A stretch of 64,000 bases of DNA from Streptomyces spongiicola (GCF_003122365.1 NZ_CP029254.1:7008001-7072000), one strand, 5' to 3'; counted from the first letter of the stretch, positions 24,016 through 33,629 are shown. Notes: generated from the sequence alone by a model not told the origin. Program-made: numbers and translations.

Positions 24016-26823
24016 TCACTCCGCGCCGTCTGCGCCGACCGGAGCGCCGGTCATCCGCTCCGCCGCCTCCGGACCGGCCGGCTCCCGCCGCTCGGCGAGT
24101 TCCTGGCGCGAGGGCGTCCCCAGCTTCCGCATGGCGCGGGCGACATGCTGCTCGACCGTCCGCGGCGACAGATGCAGCGTCGCCGCGATCTCCTTGTTGG
24201 TGAGCCCGGCCGACGCGAGTTCGGCGACCTCCCGTTCGCGCGGGGAGAGCAGACCGCCGTACGCGGGGCGTCCCGGCGGACGGCCTTCCCTGGCCGGCTG
24301 ATGGCGGCGGAGTTCGGCGCGGGCGCGCGCGGCGTCCCACACCGCCCCCAACCCGGTGAACCGCGTGGCGCAGCCCGCCAGTTCGTCGGCGGCACGGGCG
24401 GCGTCGGCGCTCGTCTCCCCCGGCCGCTCGGCCGCTCCCCGGCCGCTTGCCGCGACGGCCGCGAGTGTGCAGCGCGCCGCACCTTCGGCGGTCAGCGCCT
24501 GCGCATAGGGACGCGGCGCGCGAGCGAACACGGCCGCGGCCTCCCGGTACCGGCGCGCGGCCTCCAGCGGGTCTCCCGCCACTTCGGCCAGCACCGCCCG
24601 GCCCCAGCCCAACGCGGCCGTCGCGGACGGAGCGTCGACCCCGGCCAGGCCGGACGACAGCTCCTCGAGCATGGCTCGGGCCCCTTCCGCGTCACCCGCC
24701 CGGGCCACCGCCTCGACGGCCCAGGGGACCAGTTCCGCGGCCCACACCCACACGCCCTTCGCCGCTGCCTTCCTCCAAGCACTCCTGGACTCCTCGGCCG
24801 CCGCGCGCACGTCCTGGCGGGCCAGCGCCAACCGGACCAGGGCGCCGGACGTGGCGGCGGCGAGCGGGGCGGCGGCGTGCTCGGCCGACGACGCGTCCGG
24901 GCCCGCCAGCCACGACAGCGAGGCGCCCCAGTCGCCCTGGGAGAGGGCGAGCATCCCGCGGACCATGCGGGCGTCCGCACTGATGACCGGCATGTCGGCG
25001 GTCGCGGCGACGAACTCCTCGCAGCGCTCGGCCAGTCCGGTCCAGCGGCCGGTGAACCACTCCAGCAGCAGTCTCGCCCCCAGGGCGGTGTGCTCGGTGT
25101 ACGGGGCGCCGCTGCGGGCCGACAGCTCGAGTCCCTCGTGCAGCAGGTCCTCGGCTCCTTCGAAGTGGCCGAGCCACACCGCCGAATCGGCCGCGTTGCA
25201 CAGCCCGCGGGCCGCGTGCCGGCGGATGCCGGGGTCGGGGTGGTCGGTGGGGAGCGACTTCAGCAGGTCCCAGCCCTCAGGGTCCCCGCAACTCATGGCC
25301 AGTCCGGCGCGGTTGGCCCGCACCGCTGTGCGGACGACCTCGTCCCCGCTGTCCTCGGCGGCCACCGCCGCGCCCTCGAGCCAGGCGCGGTGGACGTCGA
25401 TGGAGGAGCCCGGCCAGTACGGCATCGCGAGGGCCGACATGGCGCGGGCGGCCAATCCGGGTCGTTCGCTGCGGAGTTCGGCTGCGGCCCGCTCCAGCTC
25501 GGTCCAGCCGGTGCCGCCCATCCCGACCTGGTTGCACAGCAGCAGCCCGAGGTCGAGGCGGATCGCGCCGCGCAGCACGGAGGGAAGGCTCTCGTCCTCC
25601 ACGATCTGCGACAGCACCTCGACGGTCTGATCCGAACGCAGCCCGTTGACAGCGATGTCAGCCAGCAGCGGTGCCAGCTCGGCCCGGGCGTCCCGGGGTA
25701 TGTCGGGGGACGCGAGGGCCTGCTCCAGCAACGTGATGGCGCGCTGGTGGTCTCCGGCGCCGGTGGCCAGGGCGGCGGCCTGCTCCACCGCACGCAGCCA
25801 GGCCCGTATCCGGCCCGCCTCCCGGCGGTGCCCCGCGAGCGCCGTCCACGGCACGGGCTGCCTGCGCACCAGCACGTCGGCGGCTCTCGCATGCAGCTCC
25901 CGCCGTACGGGACCGGGCAGCACCCGCCGCACGGCGCGGGCCGCGAGGGGGACGAACAACCCGTAGCGGCGGCCGGGGTACTCGGTGAGGACCGCCGCGT
26001 CGAGTGCGGCTACCAGCGCGTCGTCGAGTGCCCGGCTCCGCCCGGCCCTCTCCGCGGGGTCGCCGCCCGGCGGCCGGCGGGGCACCGCTCCCGCGGCGAC
26101 CGTCAGCAGTTCCTCCCTCGTCGCCGGCTCGTCCAGCACCGCTGCGGCCCACACCACGGCCGTCTGCGACGCGGGCAGCGAGGCCGCCCGGCCCAGCGCC
26201 AGTTCGGCGAGGCGAACGGGCACTCCCGCGCTGTCGACGTCGGCTGCGGTGTACCGCGGCAGGTCGTGCTCCCGCAGCACCGCCAGCAGGTCGACCACCA
26301 CCTGCGCGACCCCGCCGGACTGCGCGTGCAGCCGCTCCGCGGCCTCCGGTGCGCAGCGCTCGCCGAGGGCGGTCGCCGCGACCCGCTGCACCTGCTCGGC
26401 GGTCCAGGGGGCGACCCTGTGCTCAAGGGCGAGCAGCTCACGCGGATAGCGCACCGGCGGCGTGCCCAGCGGCAGTCCGGGCCGGGGCAGTTCCTCGGGC
26501 CGGTACAGCAGCACGGTGGCGAGCGGGGGCCGGGACCGCTCCAGCAGCCGGCGGAGTGCGCCGATCTCGGCGGCGTCCGCCCGGTGCAGATCGTCCACCA
26601 GCAGGAGGACCGGCCCGTCACCCGCGAGTTCCGGCACGGCGCGTTCCTCGCCGCAGACCCACGTCCGCACCTCGGCATGGGCGGCCTCGGGGAGAGCGGC
26701 GAGACGGCGCACGAGGTGGCTCTTCCCGGTACCGGCCGCTCCCGCCGCCAGGACGAGCACCGGCTCGGCGGTCTCCGATACGAGAGTCCGTCGCAGTCTG
26801 CCCTCCCAGACCGGCGTGCTCAT
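24016..26823 (-). CDS. LAL-family LuxR-type transcriptional regulator
   Basis: 935 residues from the ATG at 26823 (GGGGGAAGG upstream). N-terminal AAA/STAND ATPase with Walker A AGAAGTGKS (27-35) and Walker B VLLLVDDLHRAD (about 72). A long helical, TPR-like middle follows. The C-terminal LuxR helix-turn-helix is LLSPREREVAELASAGLTNKEIA...VEQHV (about 860-915). Large ATP-binding LuxR regulators typically activate catabolic or antibiotic genes. No obvious target lies beside it; the nearest genes encode a secreted coiled-coil protein (divergent) and the subtilase. Confidence 0.92.
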   Translation of the reverse strand: MSTPVWEGRLRRTLVSETAEPVLVLAAGAAGTGKSHLVRRLAALPEAAHAEVRTWVCGEERAVPELAGDGPVLLLVDDLHRADAAEIGALRRLLERSRPPLATVLLYRPEELPRPGLPLGTPPVRYPRELLALEHRVAPWTAEQVQRVAATALGERCAPEAAERLHAQSGGVAQVVVDLLAVLREHDLPRYTAADVDSAGVPVRLAELALGRAASLPASQTAVVWAAAVLDEPATREELLTVAAGAVPRRPPGGDPAERAGRSRALDDALVAALDAAVLTEYPGRRYGLFVPLAARAVRRVLPGPVRRELHARAADVLVRRQPVPWTALAGHRREAGRIRAWLRAVEQAAALATGAGDHQRAITLLEQALASPDIPRDARAELAPLLADIAVNGLRSDQTVEVLSQIVEDESLPSVLRGAIRLDLGLLLCNQVGMGGTGWTELERAAAELRSERPGLAARAMSALAMPYWPGSSIDVHRAWLEGAAVAAEDSGDEVVRTAVRANRAGLAMSCGDPEGWDLLKSLPTDHPDPGIRRHAARGLCNAADSAVWLGHFEGAEDLLHEGLELSARSGAPYTEHTALGARLLLEWFTGRWTGLAERCEEFVAATADMPVISADARMVRGMLALSQGDWGASLSWLAGPDASSAEHAAAPLAAATSGALVRLALARQDVRAAAEESRSAWRKAAAKGVWVWAAELVPWAVEAVARAGDAEGARAMLEELSSGLAGVDAPSATAALGWGRAVLAEVAGDPLEAARRYREAAAVFARAPRPYAQALTAEGAARCTLAAVAASGRGAAERPGETSADAARAADELAGCATRFTGLGAVWDAARARAELRRHQPAREGRPPGRPAYGGLLSPREREVAELASAGLTNKEIAATLHLSPRTVEQHVARAMRKLGTPSRQELAERREPAGPEAAERMTGAPVGADGAE

Positions 26824-27146
26824 GCTGCCTTCCCCCTCACTGTCGGGTCGCCCCGCCGCTCCGGCCGTGGTGTCGCCCAAGTCTGCCCCATCGCACGTGC
26901 GGACCGACCGGCCGGGATGCCGGCCGGCGGCGGGGCTGACCCGCCTCCCGGCCCGGGGCCGAACCCGGCCGCCGAGGCGACGGGCACTCGGGTCGCCGGT
27001 GTGACGGGACGGGCCGCCGTGACGGGACGTACCGGTTCGGGCCCCCGGCGTGTTCCAAGGGGATTCTCATCCTGTTCCCAGCCCTGCCACAGGCAGGCGC
27101 CCGACGCTCGACCACGACACAGCTCCCGGATACGGAGGAACGTTCC
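26824..27146. other. Divergent spacer, LAL regulator and secreted protein
   Basis: 323 bases. GTGACGGGACGG-type imperfect repeats at about 27000-27030. Promoters for both genes are presumably here. No gene seen. Confidence 0.45.
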
Positions 27147-27596
27147 ATGGTGACCAAGAGAGTTCGAGTGGGTCTCGCCGCCGCAGGAGTCGCGAGCATC
27201 GGACTGCTGTTCCCGGCGGTGGCCCTCGCGGAGGACGGCGCGCCCGCCTCCTCGGCTGACTCGACCGCGTCCTCCGGTGACACGGCCGATCCGCGGGAGG
27301 AGCGGCGCGAGTCGCGCAAGGAGCGCATGGAGGAGCGGCAGGGCGAGCTGGCGGCCTCCCTCGCGGAGGAACTCGGCGTGTCCGAGGACAAGGTGAAGGC
27401 GGCGCTGGAGAAGATCCGCGGCGAGAAGCAGGAGGAGCGCAAGGCGGAGCGCGAGGAGCGGCTCTCGGAACGCCTGGAGAAGGCGGTGTCGGAGGGAAAG
27501 CTCACCCAGGAGCAGGCTGACGCCGTCCTCGAGGCCGCGAAGGAGGGTGTGCTGCCCGGCGGCCGGGGCGGGGGACCGGGGCGCGCGCACGGCTGA
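27147..27596 (+). CDS. Small secreted coiled-coil protein
   Basis: 149 residues. Signal peptide ends at about residue 28 (VALA-ED). Residues 35-130 are extremely charged, rich in Glu, Arg and Lys (EERRESRKERMEERQ, KIRGEKQEERKAEREERL), predicted to form a long alpha-helix or coiled coil. A repeated motif seen as ELGVSEDKVKAALEKI and GKLTQEQADAVLEAAKEGV resembles the short helical repeats of YckD-like exported proteins. The C-terminus is Gly-rich. GGAGGAACGTTCC precedes the ATG. Function unknown. Confidence 0.8.
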   Translation: MVTKRVRVGLAAAGVASIGLLFPAVALAEDGAPASSADSTASSGDTADPREERRESRKERMEERQGELAASLAEELGVSEDKVKAALEKIRGEKQEERKAEREERLSERLEKAVSEGKLTQEQADAVLEAAKEGVLPGGRGGGPGRAHG

Positions 27597-28248
27597 GAAC
27601 CGGCACGCCCGCGCCCCGTGGACGCGGGGCCCTCGGCGTGGGCTGTGCCGCCGGCGGCACGGCCCGCCGGGCGGCCGCACCCCCGGCGGAGGGGACCTCG
27701 CATCCGGCCCCTCCGCCGGGGGTGCACCTGACGGGCTCCGGCGCGACCGCCGTCCCCGCCGCCCTGCTCCTGGTCCGCACCCTCCTCTCCGGGCACCCCT
27801 CCTCTCCCGGCACCCTCCGCACGGGGCACAGGGCACAGGGCACAGTGTTCGGCGACCGGCGACCGGCGACCGGCGACCGGCGACCGGCGACCGGCGACCG
27901 GCGACCGGGGGCCATAGGGCCATAGGGCCACGGGGCCACAGGGAATCCGGCTTCCGGGGCCGGCCCGTGTTCGGCGACGAGCCGGGTCAGCATCGGGGAC
28001 CGCGCTCCCCTGGCGAGCCGCGCGTCCCGCGTCGGGGTCGGATCGCCGTGGCGGGACGAACCCCCCGCACGTCGGGCAGTTCGACGGCCCGGGGCCGACG
28101 GCCTCGGCGAAGAGCGCGGGTCCGGGCCGGCGGATAGACTTCGGGGAGAGGCGTCCGTGTCCTCGGCCGGTGGCCCGAGGGCCCCGGCCCTGAACGCCCC
28201 GCGCTGAGGGGGCTTCGCCGGTACCACCACGTGGCCGGAGGGTGCGTC
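27597..28248. other. Intergenic with three adjacent arrays
   Basis: 652 bases between two plus-strand genes. Contains a Gly/Pro-codon-like mirror region near 27640-27730 and three abutting tandem arrays (27824-27940). No gene seen. Confidence 0.5.
27824..27940. repeat. Three neighbouring tandem arrays
   Basis: GGGCACA three times (27824-27844), then GGCGACC eight perfect times (27851-27906), then about four copies of GGGCCAYA-like octamers (27909-27940). Three unrelated units lie within 120 bases. Confidence 0.88.
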
Positions 28249-29163
28249 ATGCCGCGTCGCCCTGTCGGGAAGCACCTGATCGGCATCACGGCGGCTGCCG
28301 TGGCACTCGTGCTCGGACCCCACCCCGAAGCGCTGGCCCCGTCGCCCGCGTCAGCGTCCTCGTCCTCGTCAGCGGCCTCGTCCGCGCCCGCGCCCGCGTC
28401 GGCGCCCGGCGGACCCGCGGGAGTGGACACCAGCGCGTTCAACCACGGTGGCGGTGGTGAGCCCATCGACTGGAACCGGGCCGCCGCCGGCAACGCCTTC
28501 GTCTTCATGAAAGCCACCCAGGGCACGCGGTACCGGGACCCGTGGTTCGCCGAGGACTTCGCCGCGGCGTCCCGCACGTCCCTGCTCCGGGCCCCGTACC
28601 ACTTCTTCGACGCGCGGGGTCCGTACGACGCCGCGGCCCAGGCCCGGCACTTCGCCCGTACGGCACGCGCGGCCGGGTACACCGGGCGGAGGCCGGGGGA
28701 GTTGCCGCCGGTCCTCGATGTCGAGAGCACCTGGGTGAACGGCCGCGCGATATGCCCTCCGCACGCGGGCGCCCGCCAGATCGCCGCCCTGCTGAGGCAC
28801 GTCGAGGCGGACTTCGGTGTAAGGCCGGTCGTGTACACGGACCACTCGTTTGTCGCCCTGTGTCTGGGCGGGGACGCCCGGGTGCTGAAGGGCTATCAGC
28901 TGTGGCTCCCGGGCTACGAGAGGGAACCGCGTGATCTGCCCGGAACCGATCAGGGCTGGACGTTCTGGCAGTACACCGACAGGGCGCGAGTGCCGGGCAT
29001 CCCGGGCCCGGTCGACCGCAGCGTCTACCGCGGCAGCCTGCGCGAACTGCGCACCATGGCCGGAATCACCGGCGCCCCTGGTGATTCCGGTGATTCCGGC
29101 GCCCCCGGCACCCCGGGAGCGGTGAGGGCCGCACCCGGGCCGCCCCGCCGGAGGCCCGGGTGA
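28249..29163 (+). CDS. Secreted GH25 muramidase (lysozyme)
   Basis: 304 residues; ATG at 28249 with GGAGGG upstream. Signal peptide, then a Ser/Ala/Pro linker encoded by repetitive TCGTCC triplets. The GH25 barrel has GVDTSAFNH (Asp60), FVFMKATQGTRYRDP, YHFFDARGPYDAAAQARHF, the catalytic LDVE (Asp157, Glu159) and WTFWQYTD near the C-terminus. These enzymes cut the beta-1,4 bond of peptidoglycan. The C-terminal Gly/Asp/Ser and Pro/Arg tail is low-complexity. Monocistronic. Confidence 0.92.
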   Translation: MPRRPVGKHLIGITAAAVALVLGPHPEALAPSPASASSSSSAASSAPAPASAPGGPAGVDTSAFNHGGGGEPIDWNRAAAGNAFVFMKATQGTRYRDPWFAEDFAAASRTSLLRAPYHFFDARGPYDAAAQARHFARTARAAGYTGRRPGELPPVLDVESTWVNGRAICPPHAGARQIAALLRHVEADFGVRPVVYTDHSFVALCLGGDARVLKGYQLWLPGYEREPRDLPGTDQGWTFWQYTDRARVPGIPGPVDRSVYRGSLRELRTMAGITGAPGDSGDSGAPGTPGAVRAAPGPPRRRPG

Positions 29164-29210
29164 CGCCCGACAGCGCCCGCCGCCCGCCCCGTCTCGGGTC
29201 GCCTTGTGGC

Positions 29211-29223
29211 ATCATCCGATGAT
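29211..29223. promoter_or_regulatory. 13-base palindrome, possible GntR-type operator
   Basis: ATCATC-C-GATGAT is a perfect palindrome in an AT-rich patch between the muramidase stop and the aminotransferase start. A GATATCAGATGAG stretch follows directly. Size and composition resemble GntR-family sites; no GntR gene is in the window. Confidence 0.4.
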
Positions 29224-29303
29224 ATCAGATGAGTTGTCCGCATAGTCGACTTCAAGGGTTTCCGGCGTCGCTTCCGGGAATCCGGCCCGAGGGAGCGGTG
29301 AGG

Positions 29304-30590
29304 ATGTCCACGGTGAGCCGGCGTGATCTCCTGGCGGGATCGGCGGGAGTGGCGGCGGCCACCCTCGCGACCGGATCGTGCGCCGCGCCGAGTTCCCGGC
29401 CCGCGCGTCCGGCCGCGTCGGCCGCCGACGGCCCCGCGGACTGGGAGGCACTGCGCAGGCAGTTCCGCCTCGAACCCGGATGGGCGAACCTCGCCCTGTT
29501 CTACCTCGCCTCGCAGCCGAAGCGGGTACGGGACGCGGTGGACTTCCTGGGCGCGCAGGTCGACGCCAATCCCCTGGTGGTCCCCACGGGGATGAGACTG
29601 CCCGACGGCCCCACCGGCTGGCCCCGAGTGCGCCGGGCCCTCGCGTCCTACATCGGCGGCCGGGCCGAGGACATCGCGATGACCGCGAGCACCAGTATCG
29701 GCCTCGGGGTGTTCTACAACGGCGTCAGAACGCGCCCCGGCCAGGAGTTCCTGCTGACCGGGTACGACCACCGCGCGCAGCGCACCGCCGCCGAGCTGGC
29801 GGCCGGGAAGCACGGAGCCAGGGTGAGGCCGTGCTCCTGGTTCGCCGATCCCGCCACGGCCACCGCGGAGGGAATCGCCGCGGCCGTCGGTGACGCCATC
29901 CGCCCGCACACCAGGATCGTCGGCATCACCTGGGTCCAGTCCAGCACCGGGCTCCGGATGCCGGTGCGCGCCGTGGCCGCGGCGGTCCGGCGGGCCAACG
30001 AGGGCCGCGCGCCCGCCGACCGGTGCCTGCTGGTGGTCGACGCGGTGCACGGGCTCGCGGCGGTCGACGAGGACGCCGCGCGCCTGGGCGCGGACGCGGT
30101 GATCGCGGGCACCCACAAGTGGTTGTTCGGCCCGAGGGGAACCGGGTTCGTGTGGGTGAGCCCCGAGGTCCTCGACCAACTGCACCCGACGTTCGTCAGC
30201 TTTATCACCGGTGGAGGAGCGGCCCCGTTGTCCCCGGGGGGCTTTCTGGCGTTCGAGCACGCCTTCGCCCTGCCGGTGGCGGTCGAGATGCACCGGCAGC
30301 TCGGCCGGACGCGGGTCGCCGCGCGCATCGCCGAACTGTCGACCCGCGCCAAGCGGGGGCTGATCCGCATCCCCGGGGTGACGGTGCACACCCCCATGGC
30401 CCCCGAGCTGTCGGCCGGCATCACGTGCTTCAGCATGGCGGGCCGCACTCACGAGCAGATCGTCGGCCACGCGGCGACCCGCCGGGTGCGGTTGTCCGCC
30501 TCGGTCCACACCCGTCTTGGCACCGCCGTCATCAACACCCCCGCCGAGGTCGACACCGCGGTCGGGAGCGTGGCCGACCTCGCACGCTGA
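29304..30590 (+). CDS. Tat-exported class V aminotransferase / isopenicillin-N-epimerase-like protein
   Basis: 428 residues; ATG at 29304. The N-terminus has a twin-arginine motif (SRRDLLAG), a hydrophobic Ala-rich stretch and then GSC at residues 24-26, possibly a lipobox. The body is a class V PLP fold: substrate/cofactor loop TASTSIGLGVFYNG, PLP Asp in LVVDAVHG, and the Schiff-base lysine in GTHKWLFGPRG (Lys272). A PLP enzyme with a Tat signal fits export of a pre-folded cofactor protein. Relatives include isopenicillin N epimerase and cysteine desulfurase-like proteins. Substrate unknown; no pathway genes are adjacent. Confidence 0.87.
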   Translation: MSTVSRRDLLAGSAGVAAATLATGSCAAPSSRPARPAASAADGPADWEALRRQFRLEPGWANLALFYLASQPKRVRDAVDFLGAQVDANPLVVPTGMRLPDGPTGWPRVRRALASYIGGRAEDIAMTASTSIGLGVFYNGVRTRPGQEFLLTGYDHRAQRTAAELAAGKHGARVRPCSWFADPATATAEGIAAAVGDAIRPHTRIVGITWVQSSTGLRMPVRAVAAAVRRANEGRAPADRCLLVVDAVHGLAAVDEDAARLGADAVIAGTHKWLFGPRGTGFVWVSPEVLDQLHPTFVSFITGGGAAPLSPGGFLAFEHAFALPVAVEMHRQLGRTRVAARIAELSTRAKRGLIRIPGVTVHTPMAPELSAGITCFSMAGRTHEQIVGHAATRRVRLSASVHTRLGTAVINTPAEVDTAVGSVADLAR

Positions 30591-30811
30591 CGGCGGCGCC
30601 GGGCGCCCGACGGGCACCGTCCGCGGCCCGGGGCGGTGGCTCTGAGCGGCGACCCGCGGCGGCGGCCCGGGGCGCGTTCCGGCCGCGCGTTCCGGCCGCG
30701 CAGCGGCCACGTTCCGCGGGGTGAGCCCTCAGCGCGGCAACGCCGCGACCGAGGGTCCGACGCACTACAGTCGCAGCTCGCCGCCGCCCGCGGAGGAGGG
30801 GGTGCAGATCG

Positions 30812-32128
30812 GTGAAACGGGGACGCCACCCCGACTACGGTTCGGGGTTCCGGCTGCTCTGGGCCTCCGTGGTCGTCTCGGGCCTCGGCAGCGGCATGCG
30901 CTATGTGGCGCTGCCCCTGCTCGCCGCCGACCTCACATCGGACCCCCGCAAGGTCTCCCTGGTGTTCCTCGCCGGCCAACTGCCCTGGCCGCTCGTCATG
31001 CTGTCGGCCGGGGTGCTCGCCGACCGGGTCGACCGGCGCCGCCTGATGTACACCGTGAACACGGCCCGTGCCGCGGTGGCCGGCGCGCTGGCCACCGCCG
31101 TCGCCCTGGGGGACGCGACACTCCTCCTCCTCATGGCGGTTGCCGCCGCGCTGGACCTCGCCCAGCGGTTCTACCTCGGAGCCTGGGCCGGGATCGTGCC
31201 CGCGATCGTGCCGCCACCCGCACGGGACCGCGGCAACGCGGCGCTCAAGGGCGGATCCGTGGTGGCCGGACTGGTGGTCGGCAACCCCGTGGGCGCCGTG
31301 CTGTACGACGTCGACCCGGCACTTCCGTTCACCTTCGACGCGTTGTCCTATGTGGTCGCGGTCGTCCTGATCGCCCTGCTCAGGGGGAGCTTCCGGCCGA
31401 AGCCGAAGCCGGAGACGGAGCCGGAGACGGAGCCGGAGACGGAAACAGACACGGAAACAGACACCACGGACACGGAAACAGACACGGACACGGAGACGAA
31501 GACGGAGGCCGGCCCGCGCGCTCCGACGGGCCTCTTCCGGCAGGCGGCCGCCGGGTTCGGCATGCTGTGGAACCTGCCGCTGCTGCGCCGCATCGTCCTC
31601 CTGGCCGCGCTCTTCAACTTCGTCGGGGCGGCGCAGCTCGCGGTCGCCGTCCTGTTCGTCAGGCACACCCTCGGTCTGAGTCCCACCGTCTACGGGGCCC
31701 TGGCGGCGGCGTTCGGGGTGGGCAGTCTGCTGGCGTCCCTGCTGGAGGGGCGGTTGGTCTTCCTTCTGGGCAGAGGGGGAGTGCTCTACGCGGCACTGCT
31801 CGCGGCGGCCGCCGCCGCGCTCGGGGTAGGCCTGTCGGACTCGGGCTGGGAGGCGGGGTTCTTCACCGCCGCCTACGGTGCTTCGATGACCCTCTGGGCG
31901 GTCACCGCGACGACGGTACGCCAGAACCGTGTGCCCGGGGAGTACATGGGGCGGGTGACCATGACGCACAGGACCGTCGTACGCGCCGCGGCCACGGCGG
32001 GAGCGGCCGTCGGAGGACTCACCGCCCATGCTCTCGGTCTCCGCTCGGTCTTCCAGGTCGGATCCGCCCTGCTGCTGGTCGGGGTGCTCGCCGGCGGCCG
32101 TGGGCTCCTGAGGGCTTCCGCCTCATGA
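30812..32128 (+). CDS. MFS exporter with acidic repeat in central loop
   Basis: 438 residues from the GTG at 30812, with GGAGGAGGGGG about ten bases upstream. Twelve predicted membrane segments and the MFS loop motif GVLADRVDRRR between helices 2 and 3 resemble the EntS/MdtG-like exporters. The central cytoplasmic loop (about residues 195-235) consists of Pro-Glu-Thr and Asp-Thr repeats (PETEPETETDTE, DTETDTDTE) encoded by a six-base GAGACG-type DNA repeat. Substrate unknown. No regulator adjoins it. Confidence 0.88.
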   Translation: MKRGRHPDYGSGFRLLWASVVVSGLGSGMRYVALPLLAADLTSDPRKVSLVFLAGQLPWPLVMLSAGVLADRVDRRRLMYTVNTARAAVAGALATAVALGDATLLLLMAVAAALDLAQRFYLGAWAGIVPAIVPPPARDRGNAALKGGSVVAGLVVGNPVGAVLYDVDPALPFTFDALSYVVAVVLIALLRGSFRPKPKPETEPETEPETETDTETDTTDTETDTDTETKTEAGPRAPTGLFRQAAAGFGMLWNLPLLRRIVLLAALFNFVGAAQLAVAVLFVRHTLGLSPTVYGALAAAFGVGSLLASLLEGRLVFLLGRGGVLYAALLAAAAAALGVGLSDSGWEAGFFTAAYGASMTLWAVTATTVRQNRVPGEYMGRVTMTHRTVVRAAATAGAAVGGLTAHALGLRSVFQVGSALLLVGVLAGGRGLLRASAS

Positions 32129-32426
32129 CGGCGCGTCGGTCAGCCCGTCCGAGCCACCGGACGCCGGGGACGCCGTCCGGGCGCGGGGCCCGGCATCCGC
32201 CGCGGGCCGGCGGACCGGCCGCCGCTCGTTCCGGTCCACCGCCGCGCAGGGCCTCGCCCAGCAGGCCCCGAGGCCCCGGGCCGGTCGCCCCGTCCGGTGC
32301 CCCTGCCGCTGTGGCGGCACGCGGACGGCGGTCGGCGGCCGACCGGGGGCGACGGCGGAACGGCGGACGGCTCCCGGCAGCCCCTCGGAAAGGAAGTGCG
32401 ATGGTGAACCGGAAAGGAGGGGAAGT
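32129..32426. other. Intergenic
   Basis: 298 bases between the MFS gene and the amidohydrolase. Except for the small leader frame at its end, nothing recognisable. Confidence 0.4.
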
Positions 32427-32430
32427 GTGA
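32401..32430 (+). CDS. Nine-codon leader peptide coupled to the amidohydrolase gene
   Basis: ATG at 32401 (AAAGGAAG just upstream) begins a nine-codon frame M-V-N-R-K-G-G-E-V that ends in GTGTGA, so its stop (32428-32430) overlaps the GTG start of the next gene. The leader also contains the downstream gene's own AAAGGAGGGG ribosome site. It may be a translated leader; this is inferred from layout alone. Confidence 0.35.
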   Translation: MVNRKGGEV

Positions 32431-33182
32431 CGGCGAAGGCGCGCCCGTTCTTCGACGCCCACTTCCACGTGATCGACAGCCGCTTCCCGCTGGTCGAGCA
32501 GGACGGCTATCTGCCGGCCGACTTCACGGTCCGGCAGTACCGGGAACGCACCGCCGCGCTGGACGTAGCCGGCGGCGCGGTCGTCTCGGGTTCGTTCCAG
32601 GGCTTCGACCAGACCTGCCTGCTGGACGCACTCTCGCAGCTGGGCCCCGGCTTCGTCGGCGTCACCCAGATCCCCCACGATCTTCCCGACGAGCAGGTCG
32701 CCCTTCTGGCCGAACGGGGGGTGCGCGGTGTGCGGTTCAACCTGCGCCGCGGTGGCTCCGCGCGGGTGGAGCACCTCGACACCCTGGCACGCCGCGTTCA
32801 CGACGTGGCCGGCATGCACATCGAGCTCTACGCCGACGCCCGCGACCTTCCCGGACTCGCCGGGATCCTGGCCCCACTGCCTGCGGTGAGCGTCGACCAC
32901 CTGGGGCTGCACCCGGACGGCCTGCCGTGCCTGCTGGAACTCGTCGAGCGCGGCGTCCGAGTGAAGGCCACCGGCTTCGGCCGGGTCGAACGCGACGTCC
33001 CCCAGGTGCTCCGCGCCGTGCTGGACGTCGACCCGACCGCCCTGATGGCCGGCACCGACCTGCCTTCCACCCGGGCCCCGCGCCCCTTCGCCGAGAGCGA
33101 CCTCGAACTCCTGGCGGAGGTGGCCGGAGAGCACCTGGACGGCGTCATGTACGGCAACGCGGCGGCCTTCTACCGGGTGTGA
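32427..33182 (+). CDS. Amidohydrolase-2 family metal-dependent hydrolase
   Basis: 251 residues from the GTG at 32427 (AAAGGAGGGG upstream, a strong site). The TIM-barrel begins FFDAHFHVID, the HxH metal site. It continues with GVRFNLRRGG, VSVDHLGLHPDG (metal His) and the late Asp in LMAGTDLPSTRAPRPF, ending MYGNAAAFYRV, a closing motif of the family. Members hydrolyse lactones, decarboxylate aromatic acids or act in catabolic pathways. Shorter than the usual 270-330 residues. Substrate unknown. Confidence 0.88.
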   Translation: MTAKARPFFDAHFHVIDSRFPLVEQDGYLPADFTVRQYRERTAALDVAGGAVVSGSFQGFDQTCLLDALSQLGPGFVGVTQIPHDLPDEQVALLAERGVRGVRFNLRRGGSARVEHLDTLARRVHDVAGMHIELYADARDLPGLAGILAPLPAVSVDHLGLHPDGLPCLLELVERGVRVKATGFGRVERDVPQVLRAVLDVDPTALMAGTDLPSTRAPRPFAESDLELLAEVAGEHLDGVMYGNAAAFYRV

Positions 33183-33629
33183 GGCGGTACGCGGCCGCCT
33201 CCGCCCCCGCGTACTCCCGGCCCGGGTCGCCGCCGGGGCGGAGGAGACTCCGGCGGCAGGAGGCGGAGGCGACTCCGAGCGGAACCGGACCACCGGCGTC
33301 CCCTGCCGGCGTGCCCTGCCGGTGTTCCCTGCCGGTGTCCACCGCCGGAGTGGCCGGGCCGACTTCCGCGGCCTCGTCCCGGACGGGCGGCGGCAGCGTT
33401 CGCCGGAGCCGGCCCGGGCACAGCTGCCCCGGCCCGGGCACAGCTGCCCCGGCCGGGGTGGTCGGGCCGCGCCCCGCCGGAACCGGACAGCGCCCGCCGG
33501 GCCCCAGGAACCTCGGTGGACTCGGTTCCCCGTGCCGGACCCAGGCGCGGCCCCCTTCGACGGGGTGTGGCGAGGGTCACGATCCGGGAGGTTGAAGCTG
33601 GAGTCGTGTCCAGGATCTAGCGTCGGGAC
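33183..33629. other. Intergenic with short repeats
   Basis: 447 bases. CCCTGCCGGTG repeated three times (about 33300-33335) and two tandem copies of GCCCGGGCACAGCTGCCCCGG (about 33411-33452). The MerR promoter lies at the right end. No gene. Confidence 0.5.
33592..33620 (+). promoter_or_regulatory. MerR-type promoter/operator
   Basis: A TTGAAG -35 box (33592-33597) is followed by the dyad CTGGA-GTCGTG-TCCAG (33598-33613) and a GATCTAG -10 region, only about ten bases before the MerR gene ATG. The dyad between -35 and -10 is the hallmark of MerR-controlled promoters. It drives the MerR gene and membrane protein. Confidence 0.7.

Noticed and set aside
23671..27153. A 1160-codon plus-strand open frame opposite the LAL regulator
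   Set aside because: Starts inside the decamer array and runs antisense to a gene with Walker and LuxR motifs. No domain of its own.
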